DNA of 27,547 bases from assembly GCF_037688875.1 (NCBI RefSeq), contig NZ_JAWDIE010000027.1, forward strand, positions 1 through 27,547. The letters run 5' to 3'. Of this stretch, positions 16,087-22,998 are shown piece after piece. This stretch comes from Amphibiibacter pelophylacis (GTDB taxonomy: Bacteria > Pseudomonadota > Gammaproteobacteria > Burkholderiales > Burkholderiaceae_C). The notes below the pieces were generated by a model, which made no database searches, had not been told where the DNA came from, and saw only the letters and a list, made by a program, of their open reading frames with translations. Position numbers and translations under genes: made by a program. The number at the start of each line of letters is the position of its first letter. Within the stretch, counting starts at the first letter, position 1.

Positions 16087-16515
16087 TTAGATGTCCAACG
16101 GCTTGGGCTGCTGCGCGGTGTGGGGATGTTCCCCGCCGGCGTAGACCTTCAGCTTCTTGATCATGGCATAGCCCAGTGGGCCCTTGGGCAACATGCCCTT
16201 GACCGCTTTTTCGAGGGCACGGCCGGGGTGCTTGGCCTGCATGTCCTTGAAACGGGTGCCGTAGATACCGCCGGGGAATCCGGAGTGACGGTAGTAGACC
16301 TTGTCGTGGGCCTTGTTGCCTGTGACACGGAGTTTGTCTGCGTTGACGACAACAATGAAGTCACCGGTATCGACGTGAGGCGTATAGATGGCCTTGTGTT
16401 TGCCGCGCAGGCGACGTGCCACTTCGCTGGCAACACGTCCCAGGACCTTGTCGGTCACGTCAATCACAAACCACTCGTGCGTCACCTCGGCGGGTTTTGC
16501 GCTGAAGGTTTTCAT
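16087..16515 (-). CDS. rplM: 50S ribosomal protein L13
   Basis: The 142-residue protein begins MKTFSAKPAEVTHEW and contains DKVLGRVASEVARRLRGK, the L13 signature region. The length is identical to E. coli L13. L13 is an early-assembling large-subunit protein that binds 23S rRNA. I chose the ATG at 16515. An in-frame TTG six codons earlier would add a non-family extension. No strong Shine-Dalgarno is seen before the ATG, which is unusual for a highly expressed ribosomal gene and is compatible with control through its long leader. It is co-transcribed with rpsI. Confidence 0.98.
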   Translation of the reverse strand: MKTFSAKPAEVTHEWFVIDVTDKVLGRVASEVARRLRGKHKAIYTPHVDTGDFIVVVNADKLRVTGNKAHDKVYYRHSGFPGGIYGTRFKDMQAKHPGRALEKAVKGMLPKGPLGYAMIKKLKVYAGGEHPHTAQQPKPLDI

Positions 16516-16687
16516 GGGTTTTCTGTGGATCAAAACAATGGCAAAACGCGCCGCAGGAGGAAGATTCCGCCGGCCCCCTCGGTGCTGCTTATGCTTCGGC
16601 AGCCTCTCGGGTGTTGCGCGCCATGGTGGTCTGTCGGGCGGACCCGGCGTGCAGCCATGATTTCCCGGCCATCGCAGGAAACCGCAG

Positions 16688-16716
16688 ATTGTAGCAGGCC
16701 AGGCGGTCTATGTCCG
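16688..16716 (-). promoter_or_regulatory. Promoter of rplM-rpsI
   Basis: On the minus strand, CGGACA (16711-16716, four of six matches to the -35 consensus) is separated by exactly 17 nt from TACAAT (16688-16693, five of six matches to the -10). Transcription would start near 16681, giving a leader of about 165 nt before the rplM start codon. Confidence 0.65.
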
Positions 16717-16746
16717 TGATTTTTCGGCGCAAGCGCAGTTCAAATG

Positions 16747-18303
16747 TCAGCCCAGACGCTCGCGCAGCATCGCATTGGCCTGCGTCGGGTTGGCTTTGCC
16801 CTTGCTCGCCTTCATCACCTGTCCGACCAGGGCGTTGAAGGCCTTGTCCTTGCCGGATCGGTACTCCTGAACCAGCTTGTCATTGTCCGCCAGCACCGCG
16901 TCCACGATGGACTGCAGGGCGCCGCTGTCGTTCATCTGGCGCAGGCCTTTGGCTTCGATGACGGCGTCCACGCTGTCACCCTCGCCGCTCCACAGCGCGT
17001 CAAACACCTGGCGCGCCGCGTTGTTCGAGATGGTGCCGTCCTGGATGCGGGTGATCAAAGCCGCCAGCGTCTGCGGCGTGACGGGCGCGTCGGCCAGGGT
17101 GCGGTCCTGCGCGTTCAGGCGCTTGGCCACTTCGCCCATCAGCCAGTTGGCTGCGGCGCGGGCCGCGCCTTGCGCGTGAGCGGGCGAGAGCAGGCGGGCG
17201 GCATCGCGGGTGGCCTCGTAAAAGCGGGCCAGCGCCAGGTTCTGCGTCATGGCAGCGGCCGCGTCGCCGGGCAGGCCGTCCTCGCGGGCAAAGCGCTGCG
17301 CCATGTCGCCAGGCAGTTCGGGCATGGCGGCGCGCACGCGCTCGATCCAGTCGGACGCGATGACCAGCGGCGGCAGGTCGGGGTCGGGGAAGTAGCGGTA
17401 ATCGTGCGCATCTTCCTTGCTGCGCATGGCGCGGGTTTCGCCGGTGTCGGGGTCGAAAAGCACCGTGGCCTGCTGGATGGCGTGGCCGTCTTCCAGACTG
17501 TCGATCTGCCAGTTGATCTCGTAATCGATGGCCTGCTGCAGGAAGCGGAAGCTGTTGAGGTTTTTGATCTCGCGGCGCGTGCCCAGCGGCCCGCCGGGGC
17601 GGCGCACCGAGACGTTGGCGTCGCAGCGGAAGCTGCCTTCCTGCATGTTGCCGTCGCAGATGTCCAGCCAGGTCACCAGCGTGTGCATGGCGCGCGCGTA
17701 GGCCACGGCCTGGCGGCTGGAGCGCATTTCGGGCTCGGAGACGATCTCCAGCAGCGGCGTGCCCGCGCGGTTCAGATCGATGCCGGTGCAAGGTCGCCCC
17801 TGATCGTCGCTGAACTGGCCGTGGATGGATTTGCCCGCGTCCTCTTCCAGGTGAGCGCGCGTCAGCGGCACAAGGAAAGTCTGACCGTCCACATCGATGA
17901 ACAGGCGTCCGCCCTGCACCACCGGCAGCTCGAACTGGCTGATCTGGTAGCCCTTGGGCAGGTCGGGGTAAAAGTAGTTCTTGCGCGCAAACACCGACAC
18001 CGGCGCCACCGCGGCGTTGATGGCCAGGCCGAAGCGGATGGCGTGCTCGACCGCCTGACGGTTGAGCACCGGCAGCGTGCCGGGTAGCGCCAGGCTCAGG
18101 GCGCAGGCGTGGGCGTTGGGCGCCGCGCCGTAAGCCGCCGAAGCGCCGGAGAAAATCTTGCTGTGCGTGCGCAGCTGGGTGTGGATCTCCAGCCCGATCA
18201 CGACCTCGTAACCGCGCACCAGCGGCGCCTGGCTCGACGCCAGCGGGAATTCGGCCGCTGGTGTTGTGGTCGTTGTGATCGTTGTGTGCAGTGCGGCGCT
18301 CAT
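16747..18303 (-). CDS. gatB: Asp-tRNA(Asn)/Glu-tRNA(Gln) amidotransferase subunit B
   Basis: GatB binds the misacylated tRNA and activates its Asp or Glu side chain with ATP for amidation. The 518-residue protein has the catalytic cradle domain (about 28-330), with YEVVIGLEIHTQL, KNYFYPDLPKGYQISQ, the highly conserved GIDLNRAGTPLLEIV and GSFRCDANVSVR. The tail domain follows (about 330-518) and ends in the YqeY-like tRNA-binding helices. The N-terminus carries an extra threonine-rich stretch of about 25 residues before the conserved core, encoded by a short tandem repeat. The start overlaps the gatA stop by 4 bp. Last gene of gatCAB; the rplM promoter region follows. Confidence 0.97.
   Translation of the reverse strand: MSAALHTTITTTTTPAAEFPLASSQAPLVRGYEVVIGLEIHTQLRTHSKIFSGASAAYGAAPNAHACALSLALPGTLPVLNRQAVEHAIRFGLAINAAVAPVSVFARKNYFYPDLPKGYQISQFELPVVQGGRLFIDVDGQTFLVPLTRAHLEEDAGKSIHGQFSDDQGRPCTGIDLNRAGTPLLEIVSEPEMRSSRQAVAYARAMHTLVTWLDICDGNMQEGSFRCDANVSVRRPGGPLGTRREIKNLNSFRFLQQAIDYEINWQIDSLEDGHAIQQATVLFDPDTGETRAMRSKEDAHDYRYFPDPDLPPLVIASDWIERVRAAMPELPGDMAQRFAREDGLPGDAAAAMTQNLALARFYEATRDAARLLSPAHAQGAARAAANWLMGEVAKRLNAQDRTLADAPVTPQTLAALITRIQDGTISNNAARQVFDALWSGEGDSVDAVIEAKGLRQMNDSGALQSIVDAVLADNDKLVQEYRSGKDKAFNALVGQVMKASKGKANPTQANAMLRERLG
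18263..18289. repeat. Three tandem 9-bp units inside the 5' end of gatB
   Basis: Three adjacent units on the plus strand read GTTGTGGTC, GTTGTGATC and GTTGTGTGC, in phase with gatB codons. They encode the Thr-rich stretch near residues 7-14. Being a multiple of three, copy-number change would alter length without a frameshift. Confidence 0.6.
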
Positions 18304-19880
18304 GCGGCACTCCCTTCAAAACCGGCGGGCGCCAGGCGGTGCCAGCCCGTGTGTTGCTGCAGCAGGTGCGCCGCGTGCAGCAGCGCGCCCTCCTGCCAGT
18401 AGTTCGCCATCAGCTGCAGGCCGACGGGCAGGCCGGACTGCGCCCCCAGGCCCGCAGGCAGGCTCAGGCCGGGCAGGCCCGCCAGGCTGGCCGGCAGGGT
18501 GAAAATGTCGGCCAGATAGTCCTGCAGCGGATCGCTGTCCACCGCCTCGCCCGTGTGCAGGGCGCGCGCCACCGTGGGACTGACCGGCCCGGCGATCAGA
18601 TCGCACTGCGCAAAAGCGGCCTGGAAATCATCAACGATCATGCGGCGCAGCTTTTGCGCCTGCAGGTAGTAGGCGTCGTAATAACCGTGGCTGAGCACGT
18701 AAGTGCCCATCATGATGCGGCGTTTGACCTCTTCGCCAAAGCCCTCGGTGCGCGAGCGCGTGTACAGCTCGGCCAGATCGCGCGGGCTGTCGGCGCGGTG
18801 GCCGTAGCGCACGCCGTCGAAACGGCTGAGGTTGGAGCTGGCCTCGGCCGGGGCGATGATGTAGTAGACCGGAATCGCCAGCGGCGTGCGCGGCAGGGCG
18901 ATATCAACCAGCTCGGCGCCCAGGCGCTGCAACTCGGCCAGCGCGGCCTGCGTGGCGGCCAGCACTTCGGGCTGCACACCGTCGCCGAAAAACTCTTTGG
19001 GCAGACCGATGCGCAGGCCACCCAGCGGCTGCTGCGCTGTGCCACGCGGGGCCAGCGCGTGCACGGGCTGGGCCAGTTCGGCCAGCCAGTCGGGCACGGG
19101 CAGCGGCGCGCTGGTGGCATCGCGCTCATCAAAGCCGCTCATGGCCTGCAGGAGCGCGGCGCAGTCCCAGGCCGTCTGCGCCATCGGCCCCGCCTGGTCC
19201 AGGCTGGAGGCAAACGCCACCATGCCCCAGCGCGGGCAGCGCCCGTAAGTCGGCTTGATGCCGGTGATGCCGCACAGCGCAGCCGGCTGGCGGATCGAGC
19301 CGCCTGTGTCGGTGCCGGTGGTGGCCGCCAGCAGACGCGCCGCCACGGCCACCGCCGAACCGCCCGACGACCCGCCGGGGATCAGCGGCTGTCCGGGCGC
19401 GCTCCAGGGGTTGATGGCTGGGCGGAAAGCCGAATGCTCGTTGCTGCCGCCCATGGCGAACTCGTCGCAGTTGAGCTTGCCCACGCTCACTGCACCGGCC
19501 TGCGCCAGACGCTCGACCACGCTGGCGTCAAAAGGGCTGAGATAGCCGTCCAGCATCTTCGATCCGGCCGTGCTGGGCATGCCCCGGGTGACAAAAATGT
19601 CCTTGTGCGCCAACGGGATGCCGTCCAGCACGCCGCGCGCAGCGCCGCTGGCGCGCCGCGCATCGCTGGCCCGGGCGGCAGTCAGCGCCGCTTCGGCATC
19701 CACGTGCAGGAAAGCGCCCAGATCGTCGTGCGCCGCGATGCGCGCCAGGGCCGCCTGGCACAGCTCGACCGCACTGGTCTGGCCGGACGCCAGCGCCTGG
19801 TGCTGGTCCTGCACCGAGGTCAGCAGGCCCGCGGATGAGTCAGAAGAGAAAGAAGTCATGGGGGATTCCTTGGGGCTCAT
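18300..19880 (-). CDS. gatA: Asp-tRNA(Asn)/Glu-tRNA(Gln) amidotransferase subunit A
   Basis: GatA hydrolyses glutamine and channels ammonia to GatB. The 526-residue protein is an amidase-signature enzyme with the Ser-cisSer-Lys triad visible: Lys93 in LAHKDIF, cis-Ser171 in GGSSGGSA and nucleophile Ser195 in TDTGGSIRQPA. The length is slightly above the usual 480-500. Two starts are possible. The ATG at 19880 overlaps the gatC stop by 4 bp (coupled) but lacks a clear ribosome site. The ATG at 19859, seven codons in, has AGGAA at good spacing and may be the main one. The next gene, gatB, overlaps by 4 bp, so subunits are made in step. Confidence 0.97.
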   Translation of the reverse strand: MSPKESPMTSFSSDSSAGLLTSVQDQHQALASGQTSAVELCQAALARIAAHDDLGAFLHVDAEAALTAARASDARRASGAARGVLDGIPLAHKDIFVTRGMPSTAGSKMLDGYLSPFDASVVERLAQAGAVSVGKLNCDEFAMGGSNEHSAFRPAINPWSAPGQPLIPGGSSGGSAVAVAARLLAATTGTDTGGSIRQPAALCGITGIKPTYGRCPRWGMVAFASSLDQAGPMAQTAWDCAALLQAMSGFDERDATSAPLPVPDWLAELAQPVHALAPRGTAQQPLGGLRIGLPKEFFGDGVQPEVLAATQAALAELQRLGAELVDIALPRTPLAIPVYYIIAPAEASSNLSRFDGVRYGHRADSPRDLAELYTRSRTEGFGEEVKRRIMMGTYVLSHGYYDAYYLQAQKLRRMIVDDFQAAFAQCDLIAGPVSPTVARALHTGEAVDSDPLQDYLADIFTLPASLAGLPGLSLPAGLGAQSGLPVGLQLMANYWQEGALLHAAHLLQQHTGWHRLAPAGFEGSAA

Positions 19881-20212
19881 TCGATCACGGGCGGGACGAG
19901 GATCAGGCCCTCGCTGCGCGCCGGGGCGTTGCGCAGGTGGGCGGCCAGCTGCGTCTCGCCGTGGGGCGCCACGGTGATCGCGTCGTCGCGCAGGCGCAGG
20001 TCGGCCGACTGGCCCGCCAGAGGCAGGCTGGCCGCCAGCGGCGTGGACAGCGGCGCAACGCCAGTGGTGTCCACCTGCTGCATCTGTTCCACGATGGCAA
20101 AAAAGGCGTTCATCTGGTCCTGAAGGCGCTGGGACGCCTCAGGTGTGAACTGCAGCCGGGCCAGTTGCGCCAAACGCGACACATCGTCCCTGTCCAGAAG
20201 CGAGGCACTCAT
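19877..20212 (-). CDS. gatC: Asp-tRNA(Asn)/Glu-tRNA(Gln) amidotransferase subunit C
   Basis: The 111-residue subunit stabilises the GatA-GatB complex. The N-terminal helices LLDRDDVSRLAQLARLQFTP and the following QMNAFFAIVEQMQQVDTTGVAPL match the GatC family, and the length is slightly above the usual 95-100. I chose the ATG at 20212 because GGAGA lies 5-7 nt upstream. The frame extends to 20233 without family similarity. It heads the gatCAB operon and is divergent from mreB. Confidence 0.96.
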   Translation of the reverse strand: MSASLLDRDDVSRLAQLARLQFTPEASQRLQDQMNAFFAIVEQMQQVDTTGVAPLSTPLAASLPLAGQSADLRLRDDAITVAPHGETQLAAHLRNAPARSEGLILVPPVIE

Positions 20213-20264
20213 AAATCTCTCCGCAAAGCACAAAACGGCGGGTCAAAGCCAACGCCAATGGGTT

Positions 20265-20270
20265 ATTATC
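20265..20270 (-). promoter_or_regulatory. Candidate -10 of the gatCAB promoter
   Basis: GATAAT on the minus strand (five of six matches) lies 52 nt before the gatC start in the 179-bp divergent region. No good -35 is found at 16-18 nt spacing, so an activator or a different start is possible. The same AT-rich spot reads TATTAT on the plus strand and could serve mreB instead. Confidence 0.35.
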
Positions 20271-20391
20271 TCAGGCTAATTTGCCTGTTGGCGGACTGGT
20301 TCATCAATGGGCTTCAAGCGCCTTGTTCCAGCCCCGCAGCCTGATCTGGCCTTCACAGCCAACACCCTGTTTTATCACCGGTTTTCGCCCT

Positions 20392-21435
20392 ATGTTTGGA
20401 TCTTTCCGCCGTTATCTTTCCACCGACCTGGCCATAGACCTGGGCACCGCGAACACACTGATTTACGTGCGCGGCAAGGGCATTGTTCTGGACGAGCCTT
20501 CAGTGGTTTCCATCCGCCACGAGGGCGGTCCCAACGGCAAGAAAACCATCCAGGCGGTGGGCCGTGAAGCCAAGGCCATGCTGGGCCGCGTGCCAGGCAA
20601 CGTCGAAGCCATCCGTCCGATGAAAGACGGCGTGATCGCCGATTTCACCGTGACCGAGCAGATGCTCAAGCAGTTCATCAAGATGGTGCATCCGCGCTCG
20701 GTGCTGCGTCCCAGCCCGCGCATCATCATCTGTGTGCCCTGCGGCTCCACCCAGGTCGAGCGCCGCGCCATCCGCGAATCGGCTCTTGGCGCGGGCGCCT
20801 CCGAGGTCTACCTGATCGAAGAACCCATGGCCGCCGCGATTGGCGCCGGTCTGCCGGTGTCCGAAGCGTCGGGCTCCATGGTGGTTGACATCGGCGGCGG
20901 TACGACCGAAGTCGGCGTGATCTCGCTGGGCGGCATGGTCTACAAAGGCTCGGTGCGCGTCGGCGGCGACAAGTTCGACGAAGCCATCATCAACTACATC
21001 CGCCGCAACTACGGCATGCTGATCGGCGAACCCACCGCCGAGGCCATCAAAAAGCAGATCGGCTCGGCCTTCCCTGGCCCCGAAGTGAAAGAGATGGAAG
21101 TCAAGGGTCGCAACCTGTCGGAAGGTGTGCCGCGCAGCTTCACGATTTCCAGCAACGAGATCCTCGAATCGCTGACCGACCCGCTCAACCAGATTGTCTC
21201 CGCCGTCAAGAACGCGCTGGAGCAGACGCCGCCCGAGCTGGGTGCCGACATCGCCGAACGCGGCATGATGCTGACCGGCGGTGGCGCCCACCTGAGCGAC
21301 CTGGACCGCCTGCTGGCCGAAGAGACCGGCCTGCCGGTGCTGGTCGCCGAAGAGCCGCTGACCTGCGTGGTGCGCGGCTGCGGCATCGCCCTGGAGCGCA
21401 TGGAGCGCCTCGGGTCCATTTTCACATCGGAATAA
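20392..21435 (+). CDS. mreB: Rod shape-determining protein MreB
   Basis: MreB is the bacterial actin that organises lateral wall synthesis on the inner face of the membrane. The 347-residue protein has the actin-fold nucleotide motifs IDLGTANTLIY (15-25), the phosphate 2 loop VVDIGGGTTEVG (164-175) with Asp166, the adjacent GGDKFDE, and LTGGGAHL near the C-terminus. The N-terminal FGSFRRYLS fits the membrane-binding start of Gram-negative MreB. The length is typical. I chose the ATG at 20392; an in-frame TTG 37 codons upstream would add a non-family segment. No Shine-Dalgarno is evident. First gene of the mreBCD-mrdA-rodA operon. Confidence 0.98.
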   Translation: MFGSFRRYLSTDLAIDLGTANTLIYVRGKGIVLDEPSVVSIRHEGGPNGKKTIQAVGREAKAMLGRVPGNVEAIRPMKDGVIADFTVTEQMLKQFIKMVHPRSVLRPSPRIIICVPCGSTQVERRAIRESALGAGASEVYLIEEPMAAAIGAGLPVSEASGSMVVDIGGGTTEVGVISLGGMVYKGSVRVGGDKFDEAIINYIRRNYGMLIGEPTAEAIKKQIGSAFPGPEVKEMEVKGRNLSEGVPRSFTISSNEILESLTDPLNQIVSAVKNALEQTPPELGADIAERGMMLTGGGAHLSDLDRLLAEETGLPVLVAEEPLTCVVRGCGIALERMERLGSIFTSE

Positions 21436-21492
21436 GCTGGCGCCTGCGGGGCGCCTGCGCTCCGCCCACCAGGCCTGTCACCGGGTCCCGCC

Positions 21493-22452
21493 TTGGATAC
21501 CCTGCACTCCAGCCCCCCGCCTTTTTTCCGCCGTGGCGCCTCGCCGCTGAGCAAGCTGATTTTCTTCATCGCCTGCTCGCTGGCGCTGATGGTGGCCGAC
21601 CTGCGCTTTGGCGTGATGCAGCCGCTGCGCTCGCTCGTGGCCACGACCATCCTGCCGGTGCAGCTCGCCCTGAAAAAGCCGGTCGACATCTGGTCGAACT
21701 CCACCGAGTACGTCCAGGGCCTGAACCGCGTGGTCAGCGAGGAATCGCAGCTGCGCACCGAACTGGCGCGCATGGCCGAGCAGAGCAACCGCATGGAGCA
21801 GATCCTGCGCGAGAACGACCGCCTGCGCGCGCTGCTCGAGCTGCGCCCCAACCTGCCCATCACCAGCCGCGCGGCCGAAGTCATGTATGACGCGCCCGAC
21901 CTGTTCTCGCACCGCCTGGTCATCGACAAGGGCCAGCTCCAGGGCGTGAAGATCGGTTCGCCTGTCATCACCGAAAGCGGCCTGATCGGCCAGGTCTCGC
22001 AGGTCTATCCGCTGACCAGCGAGGTCACGCTGGAGGTCGATGTCTCGGCCACCACGCCGGTGGTCAACGCCCGCACCCAGCAGCGCGCCGTGCTGTACGG
22101 TACGGGCGATCTGGCGCGCCTGGATCTGCGCTACCTGCCCAGCAACGCCGACGTCCAGGTGGGCGACCCCTGGGTCACGGGCGGGCTGGACGGCGTTTTC
22201 CCAGCCGGGCTGAAGGTCGGGACCGTGATCAGCATCGACCGGCGCGAGAACGCGGGTTTCGCCCGTATCGTGGTCAAGCCCTACGCCAACCTGGACGGCG
22301 TGCGCCACGTGCTGGTGCTGGACCCGCGCCAGCCCCTGATCAACGCCCCCGCCGTCCAGCCGCCGCCGCCGGGCGCGCATTCGGTCGCGCAGGACGTGCT
22401 GATGGGCCGCCCCGGCACGCCCGGCTCAGCCACCAGCATCGACCAGCCCTGA
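21493..22452 (+). CDS. mreC: Rod shape-determining protein MreC
   Basis: MreC is a bitopic periplasmic protein that activates PBP2-RodA. The 319-residue protein has a short cytosolic N-terminus, one membrane helix (about 20-38, LSKLIFFIACSLALMVADL), a coiled-coil stretch (about 75-115, rich in Glu, Arg and Leu) and the beta-barrel periplasmic domain (about 120-275). A Pro-rich tail follows. There is no ATG before the membrane helix; the TTG at 21493 gives the conserved LDTLHSSPPPFF-like N-terminus and is the best start. The 57-bp gap after mreB holds no terminator. Confidence 0.94.
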   Translation: MDTLHSSPPPFFRRGASPLSKLIFFIACSLALMVADLRFGVMQPLRSLVATTILPVQLALKKPVDIWSNSTEYVQGLNRVVSEESQLRTELARMAEQSNRMEQILRENDRLRALLELRPNLPITSRAAEVMYDAPDLFSHRLVIDKGQLQGVKIGSPVITESGLIGQVSQVYPLTSEVTLEVDVSATTPVVNARTQQRAVLYGTGDLARLDLRYLPSNADVQVGDPWVTGGLDGVFPAGLKVGTVISIDRRENAGFARIVVKPYANLDGVRHVLVLDPRQPLINAPAVQPPPPGAHSVAQDVLMGRPGTPGSATSIDQP

Positions 22453-22455
22453 TCC

Positions 22456-22965
22456 ATGGCCCGCAACGAACTGCTCCTGCCCGCCAGCCCCCTGTTCATC
22501 TGGGTGTCGCTGGTACTCGCTCTGGTCGCCAACCTGGTGCCGCTGGGCCGCCAGCCGGCCGTGCCCGACCTGTTTGGCATCGTCTTTTTCTTCTGGTGCC
22601 TGCACCAGCCGCGGTATGTGGGCGTGGCGCTGGGTTTTGTCGCCGGGATCGTGCTGGACGTGAACGCGGGCTCCATCCTGGGCCAGCACAGCCTGTGCTA
22701 CGCGCTGCTGGCTTACCTGGCCAGCCTGGTGGACAAGCGCCTGCCGCTGTTTGGCCTGGCGCTGCAGAGCGTCCAGGTGCTGCCGCTGTTTTTCATCGCC
22801 CATGTGCTGGTTGGCGGGGTGAGGCTGGTTTCGGGCGGCACACCGCCGGGCTGGAGCTTTCTGCTGGCGCCGCTCTTCCAGGCCCTGCTGTGGCCGCTGG
22901 TGAGCTGGCTGCTGCTGATGCCACAGCGCCGCCCTCCCGACCGCGACAAGAACCGTCCGCTATGA
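22456..22965 (+). CDS. mreD: Rod shape-determining protein MreD
   Basis: MreD is the integral membrane subunit of the elongasome. The 169-residue protein is highly hydrophobic, with about five membrane segments and the conserved region GVALGFVAGIVLDVNAGSILGQHSLCYALLAYLA, written here only as the span of residues about 56-90. It starts 3 bp after mreC. Its stop TGA overlaps an ATG (ATGA) that opens a 14-codon frame running into the start of mrdA. Confidence 0.95.
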   Translation: MARNELLLPASPLFIWVSLVLALVANLVPLGRQPAVPDLFGIVFFFWCLHQPRYVGVALGFVAGIVLDVNAGSILGQHSLCYALLAYLASLVDKRLPLFGLALQSVQVLPLFFIAHVLVGGVRLVSGGTPPGWSFLLAPLFQALLWPLVSWLLLMPQRRPPDRDKNRPL

Positions 22966-22998
22966 AGACCTTCTCCCGGGCCCACCGCCGGGCCACCC

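Noticed and set aside
16530..16658. 42-codon frame in the rplM leader as a real gene
   Set aside because: It has no good ribosome site or recognisable similarity; kept only as part of the leader observation.
18282..19838. A 518-codon plus-strand frame opposite gatA
   Set aside because: gatA is unmistakable on the other strand; the antisense product is Arg/Gln/Gly-rich and featureless.
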